Shown here in pieces: positions 1-11,159 of a stretch of 64,000 bases of DNA. Location: NCBI GenBank assembly GCA_020284085.1, contig JACEVL010000946.1:342001-406000 (forward strand), given 5' to 3'. A model generated the notes under the pieces. That model made no database searches. It had not been told where the DNA came from and saw only the letters and a list, made by a program, of their open reading frames with translations. The stretch is from Aporrectodea caliginosa. Taxonomy: Eukaryota > Annelida > Clitellata > Crassiclitellata > Lumbricidae. Both the position numbers and the translations under genes were made by a program. The stretch's first letter is position 1, and the number at the start of each line of letters is the position of its first letter.

Positions 1-173
1 TCTTATTTGTGACAGTGGCTTGGTGGCTTCCGAAGTTTTTTCTTTTCTTTGAGTCATCATAATTTCATTTGAATCTCTGATTGAAGTGAAGGCACACAGT
101 GACAGTAGGCAGTTGGTTGACAAAAGCTGCATTGTAGCATAACAATTTAAAAATTGTGCTCTGTAGACTTTGT

Positions 174-209
<36 letters not shown>

Positions 210-305
210 TGTGTTTGTGTGTGTGTGTGTGCGTGCGCGTGCGTGTGTGGGTGTGGGTGTGGGTGTGTGTGTGGGTGTGGGTGTGGGTGTGTGTGTGGGT
301 GTGGG
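174..305. repeat. TG microsatellite with GGGTGT variants
   Basis: Long (TG)n run grading into TGTGGG repeats. Open frames across it on both strands (poly Cys-Val, poly His-Thr) are repeat translations, not genes. Confidence 0.95.
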
Positions 306-483
306 CTTTCCCCCAATAAATAAAAATAGCCTAATAATAACTATTGCCTAGTTCACGCATCATGCAATATTGCTTTGTTAACTGTTATTTATGACAACAA
401 ATGTTTTTTTTAAGTATTTTAGCATTATAGTTTAAAGTACAAATACTCAAAAAGTATTTTAAGTAAAAGTATTGCCTAAATGC

Positions 484-683
484 CAGTGCATATTTTAGCT
501 GTTTAACTACTGGGACAAATGTCCCAGTAGTTTTAGGATTTGCCCCAGTAGTTTTAGGATTTGTCCCAGTAGTTTTGATGCTTTTTCCCAGGTGACACTC
601 TACTTTCAGTGTTAGTTTTCAATATTGAAAGTAGAGTAGCAGAGTTTGTCCCAGTAGTACAAATCCGTTAAAATATGCACATT
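484..683 (+). mobile_element. hAT-type MITE of the CAGTGCATATTTTA family
   Basis: Starts CAGTGCATATTTTAG and ends with the inverted TTAAAATATGCAC. The interior repeats CCCAGTAGTTTTAGGATTTG. The same family occurs inverted at 22714-23193. The right terminus is eroded and I see no clear target duplication. Confidence 0.6.
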
Positions 684-1218
684 ACATTGTATTTTAAATA
701 CAAGTGCAAAAATACTTATAGAGAGTATTTAAAGTAGTATATTAAATAATGTATTTAAAATACTTCCCATCACTGAATCAATCATATTAAGAAATAAATA
801 AGAACAAGAAGGAAGCATGTTAAATCATTTAACCACATTGTAGACTAAAAACAAAGCTTAACAAGCTGGCCAAGTTTTGTTCCCTCCCCGAAATTTGTTT
901 CCCCGCCCCTGAAAAAACTGAAATGACGTACCTGCTGGGATCCCAATCATCGTTGATATGACAGAGGGGTTAAGTAAATTCTATCGAACAGCCGAACATG
1001 GTTATCAGAGAATTTTACTAGATTAGAAACAATTTGGTGGATAGAAATCGGTCTTTACATGGCCTACTGTTTGGTACTTTAACTGTCTGCAGGTCGGGAG
1101 TATAGAGTTCTGGTTTCCTACTGATAAGTTAAGTGTGGGCCCTACAATTAGACAGGACCTGCTGTGCCCTTGTTAGGTTATCAACTACCAATCTACGGGT
1201 AAATGCAAATGTAGGCTC
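684..1218. other. Non-coding stretch upstream of copy A
   Basis: AT-rich DNA with no open frame or repeat boundary that I can support. Confidence 0.5.
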
Positions 1219-1408
1219 AGTGGCGTAACGAAGGGTTTCAGCGCGCGGGGGGGCAAGAGTTGATGACTGCGCCCTTTTAAAATTTTCTTGTTGACTTTAA
1301 ATTGTTCTTGTCATAGTACTGTGTACCACTGAAAGCTAATTTTGTGCCCACATTGAGCTGCGCCCGGGGGCGGTTGCGCCCTCTGCCCCCCCCTTCGTTA
1401 CGCCACTG
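1219..1408. mobile_element. hAT-type MITE, TIR CAGTGGCGTAACGAAGGG
   Basis: 190 bp bounded by inverted CAGTGGCGTAACGAAGGG and CCTTCGTTACGCCACTG. Flanks are TGTAGGCT and TGTCGGCT, an 8-bp target duplication with one substitution. Relatives are nested at 22749-23012 and, as an end fragment, near 23400. Confidence 0.8.
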
Positions 1409-1551
1409 TGTCGGCTGCACGTTTATCTATAGCGATTGTATGGCACAGAGCTCTGGTATGGCTTCAAACTCGACCTTGCTAGTTTGTTAACGAATTGATC
1501 TGGAGAGATCCTTGACCAGCGCTGTCCGTTTGAATGGGTATCACGCCATTT

Positions 1552-1587
1552 ACATGATGGACACTGGACACACCGTGTCCATCATGT
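1552..1587. repeat. Perfect 13-bp-arm palindrome upstream of copy A
   Basis: Arms ACATGATGGACAC (1552-1564) and GTGTCCATCATGT (1575-1587) with a 10-nt loop. Confidence 0.8.
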
Positions 1588-1816
1588 ATGGACACGGTGC
1601 TATATCGAGATTCGAATCGCTGAATATAAGCTTAAGCCACAACCGGTTTACGAACGGGCTTCCTGAAATACAGAGGGTCATAGGACTTGCGCGCTAACCA
1701 TTGTTACAGTAGGCTCAGTAGCTATCAGTTAGCCTAAAACCGATAACTGGGCGGCTGGGCCGTTGTCAGATCCAGTGCAGCCAGGTTTTTAAACCAGCTT
1801 TTATCATTTCTCTCAG

Positions 1817-4800
1817 ATGCCTCTGCTAGAGAGTCGTGAAATGGAGACTGCTGATGAATGCCAAAGTCAGAATCCTTTCTCAGATGAAGAAGCGGCCATT
1901 GCAGGAGAGAATTCGACGAAGAAAGCAGAAACTGCTCTGGATAATGGACATGAAAGCAATATTCCTTTTGATCGAGGATGGGCCTGGATGATAGTTCTAG
2001 GTATTGTACTTTAAAAAACGGTGCCATCATTATTTGTATCATTGTTTTCTCGATAGTGGCGCTATATAAATCTCAATGTAATTTTCGAAAATTATACATT
2101 TTTGTTTTGTACTCAAGGTAAGTGTAATCCCTCAGGAACAAAAAGGTATGCCAGAAGTTTATTAGATCCTAATAGTGAGGTGGAAAGATAATATCCATAT
2201 AGTTATAGCCCAGTTTTAACATAGTAAACTGAGGAGTATAAAAAAATATTTTAGGCAGCCTATTGTAGCATTTTTATGTATAAAATTGTGAACTTTGTAA
2301 GTTTTCATGTTGTAGGTTCCTTTATTGTGAATTTCCTAGTCATAGGAACGTTAAATGCTACCTCGGGAATTCTTATGACAGCATTTCAGGCCGAATATGA
2401 GTCGTCATCCAGTGAAGTGATGGGCGTCATTGGTCTGGTACACACCCTCAGAAATTTACTAGGTATCCAGCCTAACTGTTTTTGCACTGGAATTTCTTGT
2501 TTACAAAGGGGTGGTGCTATGTAAACATCCCGACACACAGACATACATGAGTGCATACATAGGTACTATGTACATAAATTATGTACTAATGTATAAATAT
2601 GTACTTATATATACACATTCATGTACAGATATTCATGCATACAGACATCGTACGCACATGCACCCGCATGTATGTGCATACATACATGCTGGTACATACG
2701 TACATACAAATATACATGCAAACATGTATACATACGTTCACCTATCTCAGATGCATGTGCACGTGTACATTTACCTACCTACTGGTACACACACATGACA
2801 CATATCTACATACATGACAGCCTACATACGTGCACATAATGCAAGCGTAGGCCTATACTTACAAAAATGCTTACATAAACACATGCACATGCATGCGCAC
2901 ATATGCAATTTATCAGGACAGTGCAGCTGAGCAATTGAAGTGTATGCATTGCCCTAGTTGCTAAGCGGCCAACGGCCTAGACTTCCAAATGACTGTGAAT
3001 ATTGAAATGAAGCCTTTGCTGAGTTATTTTCATACACTTGTAGACAAGCCTGCCTATTGGTATTAAATGCCATTTTGTGACAGCAGATCAATCTGATCAT
3101 GGAAAGGAGTGTAATATAGCAATTTGAGCAATTGCTATAATATCGCAAAGTTTAAAGCAAAATGCCACATATATGTAGGGACCAGGTTGCACAGCAGGTG
3201 GCTGATTAACAACAAGGCTTTTACAAGCACATGTGACGACTAAGTGATGAGTAATGAACAACGATATTTGCAGCCTGTGCACTGGGTAATTTATTAGTTC
3301 AATAAAGGAAGAGGGTGATTGATGGTGTAGTGGTTGGCATGCTGGACTGTCAGTCGAGAGATTGGGAGTTCAAATCCCTGCTAGGGCAGAAATTTGGTTC
3401 AAGATTTCTGCTCCACCTGTGGCCAGTGTTATTTCAGTTATGGTTTTTCAGTTACAGTTACAGTTAAAGTTATCTAATTTATGATTTTTCAGTTAAAGTT
3501 ATAGTTACAGTTAACTGAAATCAGATTTTTCAGTTAAAAGTTATTTTTTTTATTTTTCAGTTACAGTTTAAGTTATTTCTCTTTATTTTTCAGTTATAGC
3601 ATCAGTTATTTTTTCACAAGTCATGACTAATGACACACTGACCACAAGTATTCTGAACAGTTACCAGAAATATTTACACAGCAAATCAACGTATTGTCGG
3701 TTTACTTTAAAAGAAAACACGACGTTCCAGATTAACACTTGCTCTGTTTCGACAATTAGTGTGCCACACTCGTTGTTTTCAGCATCCTTTAAAGCAACAG
3801 TGCGAACACATCGACTTTTGTCGTCTGCGGCTTCATAAACAAAATGTTTCCACATGCCACTTTCTACTTTTCGACCACTACTTGGCTTTAACATTATTCT
3901 CGTAGTTGTGGATTGTTTTACGAATTTACGGTTTAGCGCCAACGACAACATAACGAAAGGAAAAGGAACCGGAAGTGAAACGAATATAGAAAACTGAAAA
4001 GTAACCAGAAGTGACTAGCTTAGACGACTGAAAAGGAACCAGACGTGAAACTAGCATAGAAAACTGAAAAGAAACTAGAAGTGAAATGAGTATAGAAAGC
4101 TGACCGTAGACTAGAGTAGGATTACCATTCAAAAAGTAAGTAAGAAAAATACTCATGTTTTATTTTTCTGTTAACTTTTGTTATTTTTCAGTTATACAGT
4201 TTTCGTTTTTCCGTTACTATTACAGTTTCAGTTATTCAGTATTTTTCAGTTTCAGTTACAGTTACAGTTAACTGACCAACATTTTTCAGTTATTTTGCTA
4301 TTTCAGTTACAGTTACAGTTAATAGAAATAACACTGCCTGTGGCCCCTCGCCAACTCAGCTGTAATGATTACACTGACCATACACTGTCATTAGGAAGAT
4401 GAGATGGCGAGGGAGAGGACCCTGCCCTCATATGCCGAGGCTAAGGAAATGAAGTTGCTTACAGTGTTCATACTCATAGCTGCCTCTTGGGCTAGCTCAG
4501 GAGACTGCTCTTCTTCTTCTAAAGGAATTATATTAACATTAATTTTGGTGGATATAAAGTTTTAATCAATTAATATTCAACTTACTACTTGTTTACTTAA
4601 GTATTGAATTAATGAGCCATAACAGACAGCATGCTGACAGCACATTTACGAGCATTTAGGCCAGTTTTTCAGATGCTTTAGGCTAGGGTCAGGGTTAGGA
4701 TTAGAGTCGTGATTAGAAAAAGTGGTTCCGTCCGGCGTCCGCGCAGCATGCCCAAAGATACTGTATAATCCTTCAGACCCTTCAGACCCCGATACTATAA

Positions 4801-7800
4801 GTTTGCCACTACAGTTATTCCACTGTTCCTGTGCATGTTTGTGACTGTGTGATAGTTCATGTTTCATATCAGGATGTGCACTTGTGCAGTAACAGAAGCA
4901 TCTTTAAAGTCGCTATAAAGTTTATACTGTGCATCCATTTTATGGGAAATATACTAACCTAGAATAACCTTTAACCTTTTTTGGCTGCACACTGGGGTTG
5001 ATTCGGGTATGCCGCAGAATCCACTAGCCTAACTATGTGGACTAGTCCATAGACAACTTAAATGCTATGGATACAAGTTTAGACTGAAGTTGGTAGGCAG
5101 TGCATGTGAAATAACTGTGTACCAAATTTGGTGCGGACGTCCGCACTGGTCATAACCCCCTCCCCCTTGTCCGCATTTGGATGACTCCTCCCTTCCCCCT
5201 CAGTGCGGGCGTCCTTTATGTATGCTCCCTAATTTGTTGTAACTGGTAAACTAAACACGCACAGGCCTACTTATATATGGCATCTCTTAATTACCAGTGA
5301 TCTGCAGCCATGTAAGGATGACATTGAGATACATAGTTTTGTAAGGTCGTATGGAGCACAGGCAGCAGTGTTATTTCAGTTATGGTTTTTCAGTTACAGT
5401 TACAGTTAAAGTTATCTAATTTATGATTTTTCAGTTAAAGTTATAGTTACAGTTAACTGAAATCAGATTTTTCAGTTAAAAGTTATTTTTTTTATTTTTC
5501 AGTTACAGTTTAAGTTATTTCTCTTTATTTTTCAGTTATAGAATCAGTTATTTTTTCACAAGTCATGACTAATGACACACTGACCACAAGTATTCTGAAC
5601 AGTTACCAGAAATATTTACACAGCAAATCAACGTATTGTCGGTTTACTTTAAAGAAAACACGACGTTCCAGATTAACACTTGCTCTGTTTCGACAATTAG
5701 TGTGCCACACTCGTTGTTTTCAGCATCCTTTAAAGCAACAGTGCGAACACATCGACTTTTGTCGTCTGCGGCTTCATAAACAAAATGTTTCCACATGCCA
5801 CTTTCTACTTTTCGACCACTACTTGGCTTTAACATTATTCTCGTAGTTGTGGATTGTTTTACGAATTTACGGTTTAGCGCCAACGACAACATAACGAAAT
5901 GAAAAGGAACCGGAAGTGAAACGAATATAGAAAACTGAAAAATAACCAGAAGTGACTAGCTTAGACGACTGAAAAGGAACCAGACGTGAAACTAGCATAG
6001 AAAACTGAAAAGAAACTAGAAGTGAAATGAGTATAGAAAGCTGACCGTAGACTAGAGTAGGATTACCATTCAAAAAGTAAGTAAGAAAAATACTCATGTT
6101 TTATTTTTCTGTTAACTTTTGTTATTTTTCAGTTATACAGTTTTCGTTTTTCCGTTACTATTACAGTTTCAGTTATTCAGTATTTTTCAGTTTCAGTTAC
6201 AGTTACAGTTAACTGACCAACATTTTTCAGTTATTTTGCTATTTCAGTTACAGTTACAGTTAATAGAAATAACACTGACAGGCAGTTACGTATCTTAAAC
6301 TAAATTCATCTTAACATGGGCAACCAGTAGCCTACAACTCATCCCGTATGCAGTTGGATACTTGACAAATCTTTGGAATCTCACCAATGAGCAGCGTTTA
6401 AAACAGACTGTAGCTGGTGGATATGAAAAAGGGTGGTACACCGTGGTAGGCTTCCATAATGACATTACCAATGCATTGAGTTTACCGCTGTCTACACTTG
6501 CATATGAATGCATGCACCAGAGCCAGGCGTCTAGTACAGATTTGGGTAAGCTAATAAAGGCATGTGTGAGTCAGTGTAACATGATGTTTGTTACATGGTC
6601 TAGTGTCATATATTCAGGTCACATGGGTGTGACGCAAGACCATGGATCCCTTACGATTCTTGGATTGAACCCAAATGGGGCGGGGAGATGGTTGAATGGT
6701 AACACACTGGCACAAAGATCAGAACGATGCGGGTTCGATACCGGCTAGTCCATAAGGTTGACTCAGCCTTCCACTCCCTAGGGACGACTTAAAATGAGCA
6801 GCAGGACAGATGGGCGCCTTGCAGACTGACATACAGTTAAATTGTTAACTTGTTATCATCTGTTACTACTGTATCATGTAATCTTACTGCATACTTGTCA
6901 GTTTCAATTAATAAATGAATATTATTATTATAAAACTTTGAACTTTGGCCAACCGCATTACTTAAAATTGGCCCTTATTCTGCACACTTACCACCCTACA
7001 GGTAAATGAGGTCATCTGATGAGGTCATCTGATTGTCGTTATCTGGTCATGAAAAGGGAAGTGAGGGGAATGGGGCGGGAAGTAGGACATTGAGGGGAAT
7101 TGGGAGAGGAGGGAGGGAGAGATGGGGATGGGGATGGGAAGGGGTAGGATGGGATGGGGAGGGGAACAGGCATGGAATGGAAGGGGAAAAGGGAAGGAAT
7201 GGGAAGTGGAGGTGGAGGGGAGGGGCTGGGGAGGGGAAGTGGGGGAAAGGAGAGGAGGGCTTATTTTAAGTGGCCCGCTTGAGGTCACTAAACTAACCGT
7301 CCTAGGACGGGCAAACATCTAGTTTGTAATGATGATGCATTTATGCTGTGAGTATGAGATACAATCCATCCATAATATTTCGAGAAACATTTTCAGCTTC
7401 ATTTGAGTTGGGCCTGTGTAGCTGATCAGGTCTGCAGACAGATAGCCATGTTCACAATGTTTCTATAAGGGGTTATGCATATATATATATATATATATAT
7501 AAATACTTATTCAAAACACGCATAAGCAACACATGTACGTATTATTGCTACTTGTAGGCCTATGCATATATCATATGCCTAGGATAGGATACATACATGT
7601 ACATGTAATACATACAGACATATGTACATTTGCTTCTTGCAGGTCCAGTAGCTGGAATGCTGGCCATTCGAATTTCAATTCGTAAGACCGTGATGTTGGG
7701 TGGGCTGTTAATGTGTCTTGGTTTCATTCTGACCATCTTTCCCACCAAACTCTTCTATTTGTATTTAACATTTGGTGTTCTTGTTGGTAAGTCTCATATT

Positions 7801-9552
7801 TCCTTGTTAATTATTATAAACTGTGCGTGTGTTTGTGTGTGTTTGTTTCTTAGTGTAGGTGTGCGTATGTTGTGTGTGTGTACCAGTCATTCAGTCATTG
7901 CTATGAGTATTTAAAATAAACTTTGTCTCTGATTGACCCCTCTGTTCCTAACACCATTCCACCTGTGGTCAGTGCCCATGTGTCTTTGCCTTTTAGAGAC
8001 GTGTTTCTGCTTGGTGGTCTTTGGTACAAGGTCTCATTTTCAAGAAAAATAATTTTTGTCTCTTATTAATTTGTTTAATTTCTGAAGGGTCATTCCTACT
8101 TTGTGTAAAACTGGCAAAATTAATTTTATTTCAAGATGTGTATGTCATGTGCAAAACAGGAAATCTTGGATTCACTCAGGAAAACTGACTGAGTTTACGT
8201 GGATGCATGTTATTAAAAAATTATAAGATCAACATGCAGTACATATTGACCAAATCTTGCATGTTTTAATTTGACTTGCTTCCAAGTCAATATTACAGTG
8301 CAGTTTCAATAAAAATATACCTTGAATTATATTATGTGATAAATTTGTGCAAAATATTTCTGTACAGGTATCGGTTCTGCATTCTCGTTTATACCAACGT
8401 TAGCTACGATTGGACAGTACTTTCGAAAACACTCTGGTTTGGCCAATGGACTGGGCGTTTCTGGCTGTGGAGTTGGACTGTTTGCCTCTGCTCCATTGAC
8501 TCGATATCTGTTTGACTATTATGGGTCTTTGTCTTGTTCATTACTGATACTTGGTGGTATCATGTTGAACATTTGTTTTGCTGGCTCACTCTTTAGGCCA
8601 ATTGCGTCATATACCAGATCGCGGCAAATTCAAAAGCAGAGCAAGAAATTACATTTGCCAGGTAATGTTTCTGAGGAAACGAATAACGACATTTGCAATG
8701 CAACAAATGCAAAATCAAGGAAAGGACTTTTGATCTGTGGTCAAAAATCTGATAAAAAGTGTCCGATGCTTCTGGATCTGACATTGTTCAAAAGCCCTTT
8801 GTTTCTTCTCTACAGCATATCGATAATGCTCATCTATCCTGGATTCCAAACATATATTGTCATGATCTCAGATCACGCAGAGCATGTAGGTGTTCCAGTC
8901 CAGCAGGCTGCTTTTCTCCTCTCAATAGTTGGAATTACTGACCTAATTGGTCGAATTCTCTTTGGTTTTGTTTCTGATCTTAAATTAGTACAGAAACGCT
9001 TTCTATTTGCTGGTTGTACTACTCTGGGTGGTACTGCCATCTGCTTTGTTTCTTGTTTAAGTAACTACACTGGTTTTGCCATGATGGCTGCAGTAGTTGG
9101 GTTGTTCAATGGTGGCTTTTATGCCCTTATACCTGTCATTGTGGCTGAGAAATTTGGCATTGAACGCTTCGTCAGCTCAATTTCAATCGTAGGTTTTTTC
9201 ATGGGGACCGCTGTTCTAATTGCAACACCTGTAACAGGTAAGGCATATGATTTTCTGTGTGGCATGATTTCGAGTGTAACATGATTTGCAATGAAGGATG
9301 ATCTCCAATATAACATGATTTCCAAAAAGTGTGCCAGTAGCTTCTGTAGTAATATTTCTGTTCCTTAGGGATCCCGTCCAGCATAGGTAAAATAATAATA
9401 ACTGCAAAAACTGCAAAAGACCCAAATGCAGAAACAGTGATATCCAGCAATTCTTAAAATAAATTCTATGCGTGAATCAGAACCATTGTCAAGATCTCAT
9501 CTGTATCATTCTTGTTGAGTTTTTGATTATAGTCAGTCATTCAGGTACAGTG

Positions 9553-9612
<60 letters not shown>

Positions 9613-9829
9613 AGCTATGATGAGGATGATGCTAATTGTAATAATAATAATGATAGTAATAATATTATTATTTGTAGGAGCCTTGAAAGATTTAACTGGA
9701 GAATGGTCAGTTTCATTTATAGTTCTTGGATTGTTGATGCTCGTTGGCTCTGGTCTTCTCTTCCTCGATCCAGTGGCCACAAAATGTGAAGGGAAAAAAC
9801 ACAATAAACTCTGTTGCTATCAGAGATGA
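1817..9829 (+). CDS. SLC16-like (monocarboxylate transporter family) MFS transporter, copy A
   Basis: Five coding exons: 1817-2000, 2316-2462, 7643-7786, 8368-9237, 9678-9829 (1497 nt, 498 aa). All junctions are GT/AG, phase 1 inside a Gly codon. Predicted 12-helix plasma-membrane carrier. Family signs: DRGWAW at residues 52-57 (variant of the MCT motif before TM1) and a YFxK...LAxG...SGxxxG motif before TM5, in the first part of exon 4. The Asp-x3-Arg pair that binds substrate/proton in TM8 of MCT1 is present (TDLIGR), but the TM1 Lys of lactate-type MCTs is replaced by small/polar residues, so substrate is unknown. A charged hydrophilic loop separates TM6 and TM7. A TTTCTCTCAG acceptor directly precedes the ATG, implying an upstream 5'UTR exon, which I could not find for this copy. 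The C-terminus is shortened: a MITE at 9821 supplies the stop, and the old tail codons (KDDDLDVKHSAI) lie beyond it. Confidence 0.9.
2525..2920. repeat. Cryptic ACATACATGC-type simple repeat in intron 2 of copy A
   Basis: Degenerate ACATACATG/ACATGCAT tract. Paralogous tracts lie at 16310-16455 (copy B) and 25870-26085 (copy C), at the same point after exon 2, so it predates the duplications. Open frames here are repeat shadows. Confidence 0.75.
3311..3423 (+). mobile_element. tRNA-derived SINE head (tRNA-Asp-like), split by a MITE
   Basis: A-box-like GATGGTGTAGTGGTTGGC and B-box-like GGGAGTTCAAATCCC with tRNA spacing. The acceptor arm does not pair, so this is a SINE or pseudogene, not a tRNA. 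The body seems to continue after the hAT element, from 4345 to about 4440. Confidence 0.6.
3424..4336 (+). mobile_element. Non-autonomous hAT element, copy 1 (913 bp)
   Basis: Inverted termini CAGTGTTATTTC / GAAATAACACTG with subterminal GTTACAGTTA repeats. Flanked by the perfect 8-bp duplication CCTGTGGC (3416-3423, 4337-4344). No transposase domain inside; short open frames in it are not convincing. Confidence 0.9.
4345..5365. other. Intron 2 filler of copy A
   Basis: SINE remainder to about 4440, then unannotated DNA. 5120-5220 shares GCGGACGTCCGCA and following bases with the Harbinger-like element at 10245, so it is probably a fragment of that family. Confidence 0.4.
5366..6277 (+). mobile_element. 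Non-autonomous hAT element, copy 2 (912 bp)
   Basis: Nearly identical to 3424-4336 (I see only a few differences). Its own perfect 8-bp duplication is ACAGGCAG (5358-5365, 6278-6285). Two independent, very recent insertions about 1.9 kb apart in one intron. Confidence 0.92.
6678..6935 (+). mobile_element. tRNA-derived SINE with AT-rich tail
   Basis: A box TGGTTGAATGGTAACACACTGG-like region, B box GGGTTCGATACC, a body of about 180 bp, then an ATAAATGAATATTATTATTA tail. Confidence 0.65.
7051..7262 (+). repeat. G-rich polypurine tract
   Basis: About 210 bp almost purely A/G on + with dozens of GGGG runs (GGGGATGGGGATGGGAAGGG). Capable of triplex or G-quadruplex formation in the non-template strand of intron 2. 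Not coding. Confidence 0.85.
9265..9325 (+). repeat. Short minisatellite in intron 4 of copy A (about 18-bp unit)
   Basis: About four GTGTAACATGATTTCCA-like units just after exon 4. The same site has about four units in B (19186-19262) and about nine in C (52107-52250). Confidence 0.65.
9556..9612 (+). repeat. GAT microsatellite in intron 4 of copy A
   Basis: Uninterrupted (GAT)n. The poly-Asp/Met/Ile frames here are intronic artefacts. Confidence 0.95.
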
Positions 9830-9969
9830 GTAACTAATTGATTAGATTCTAATCGATTGGCTAATTGATTAGATAAACAACTAATTATAATTCCAGTCGA
9901 TTAGCTACCAAATTTTGCTAATTGTAATTCTAATCAATTAGCAATTTAACTCATTCTTGCCCATCTCTG
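9821..9969. mobile_element. 149-bp hAT-type MITE inside the last coding exon of copy A
   Basis: TIRs CAGAGATGAG and CCCATCTCTG (inverse CAGAGATGGG). Flanks GTTGCTAT (9813-9820) and GTTGCTGT (9970-9977) are an 8-bp duplication with one change. The interior is AATTGATTAG-rich and partly palindromic. Its first bases, CAG AGA TGA, are read in frame as Gln-Arg-stop. Confidence 0.88.
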
Positions 9970-10244
9970 GTTGCTGTAAGGATGATGATCTTGACGTAAA
10001 GCATTCTGCCATTTAAACTCTCAGTGTGCAATATTCATTCACCTTAGCAGCTTTAGGCTTTCAACTGTGATGATTTTTGGCAGAATTGTCAACCGTATCA
10101 TAAGCACCAGTGATTTTTTCAACTTTTCATAGGTCAAGTTTTGTCGCAGTAAAAAATATTCTTTTATAATTAATAGACTCGTGCAAACTTCTGTGTGGCA
10201 GCTGGACTTCAGGGTCTTATTGGGACACGGTCGCTGATTGGTTA

Positions 10245-10987
10245 GAGGTCGTCCACAAAGGACGTCCCCAATGAGGGAGTGAGCAGTGGAGGCGCCAGGA
10301 TTTCAGGTTTGGGGGGGGCTAAAGCCTCAAGCCCTTCCCTTTTGTCCCATCCTCCCTGTGATTTGCAGTGATTTCCCACTTTTGGGGGCTGAGCCGCAGT
10401 TAGGGGGGCTAAGCCCCCTATCCCCTCCCTGGCGCCGCCACTGGGAGGGAGGGGTCATTCCAGTGCGAACAAGGGGAGGGGTTATGACCAGTGTGGACGT
10501 CCGCTTCTCAATTTGATAGTTTTTTCAGTACAACCTGTACCTTAAACACCAACTTCAGTCAGATGGTAGATGTATGTATGTATGTATATGGCCATTTATA
10601 TAGCGCCTTACAAGAAACTCACGAAGGCGCTAGATAGTCTGTACTAAACGGGTTCGTCATTAGTAATGTCCGGTTGCAGACAGCTCAATAACCATTTCAT
10701 CAGCATGCACAGGAAGTTACTGTGGAACAATAGTAAAACGAATGATGATGACATTAAAAAGCGGATTCGAGTTTATAGGCGTGCAAAAACAGCGGAATGG
10801 AAAAGTTTGTTGATGGACATAATTATGTGAGTTCGTGACTTCGTTTTGCGACACTGTAGGAGTCTGTCTTGTAGACAGTCGTACGCTGATGCGGACGTCC
10901 GCAAAGTTAATACAAAATGCGGACAAGGATGGAGGGAGGGGTCCAAAGTAGGTCATTGTTTGCGGATGTCCTTATATGGACGACCCC
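10245..10987. mobile_element. PIF/Harbinger-like DNA element with 3-bp TTA duplication
   Basis: Inverted ends GAGGTCGTCCACAAAGGACG and GTCCTTATATGGACGACCCC, flanked by TTA on both sides (10242-10244, 10988-10990). In the paralogue at about 21386 the right flank reads TTAGAGCACTCGCTT, as the undisturbed SINE does, which confirms the boundary. Contains a nested hAT MITE. No transposase seen. Confidence 0.65.
10284..10443. mobile_element. hAT-type MITE nested in the Harbinger-like element
   Basis: TIRs CAGTGGAGGCGCCAGG / CCTGGCGCCGCCACTG. Flanks GGAGTGAG and GGAGGGAG (7 of 8). The paralogous position near 20940 has a single GGAGGGAG and no element: an empty site. Confidence 0.82.
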
Positions 10988-11159
10988 TTACAGCAGTCAC
11001 ATTGTAACGTGGTCAGTACGGGTTAGAGAATCCTCTGAGATGGTTACTGTGTAGGGACCTTGAGCAAGTCCTTCCCTCACAATTGCTCAGTGCCAACAAT
11101 TGATGCTTGGTCATTAGCTAGTGTCACATCATAAATGCATAATAATAATAATCCAGCAT

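Larger units (their letters stand above)
10221..11150 (+). mobile_element. tRNA-derived SINE, split by a Harbinger-like element
   Basis: The head GGACACGGTCGCTGATTGGTTA (10221-10244) and the body from 10991 (GACCTTGAGCAAGTCCTTCC, CACAATTGCTCAGTGCCA, AATAATAAT tail) match the intact SINE at 63211-63355. The copy downstream of gene B (20880-21560) is its paralogue. Confidence 0.6.

Noticed and set aside
65..351. His/Thr- and Cys/Val-rich ORFs
   Set aside because: Translations of a (TG)n microsatellite.
3313..3390. Functional tRNA-Asp gene
   Set aside because: Box A and B are present, but the acceptor stem does not pair and the sequence continues as a SINE body.
3661..4156. ORFs inside the hAT elements (also 5644-6097) as transposase
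   Set aside because: Under 100 codons, on the strand opposite to the motifs, with no hAT catalytic or dimerisation motif; identical in both copies only because the elements are.
4670..4720. Telomere-like GGGTTAGG tract
   Set aside because: Only one or two degenerate units.
6362..6748. 128-codon + ORF
   Set aside because: Runs into a SINE head, lies in an intron, no domain or paralogous conservation.
9472..9804. Poly-Asp, poly-Met and poly-Ile ORFs
   Set aside because: (GAT)n inside intron 4 of copy A; the real exon 5 uses the frame starting at 9678.
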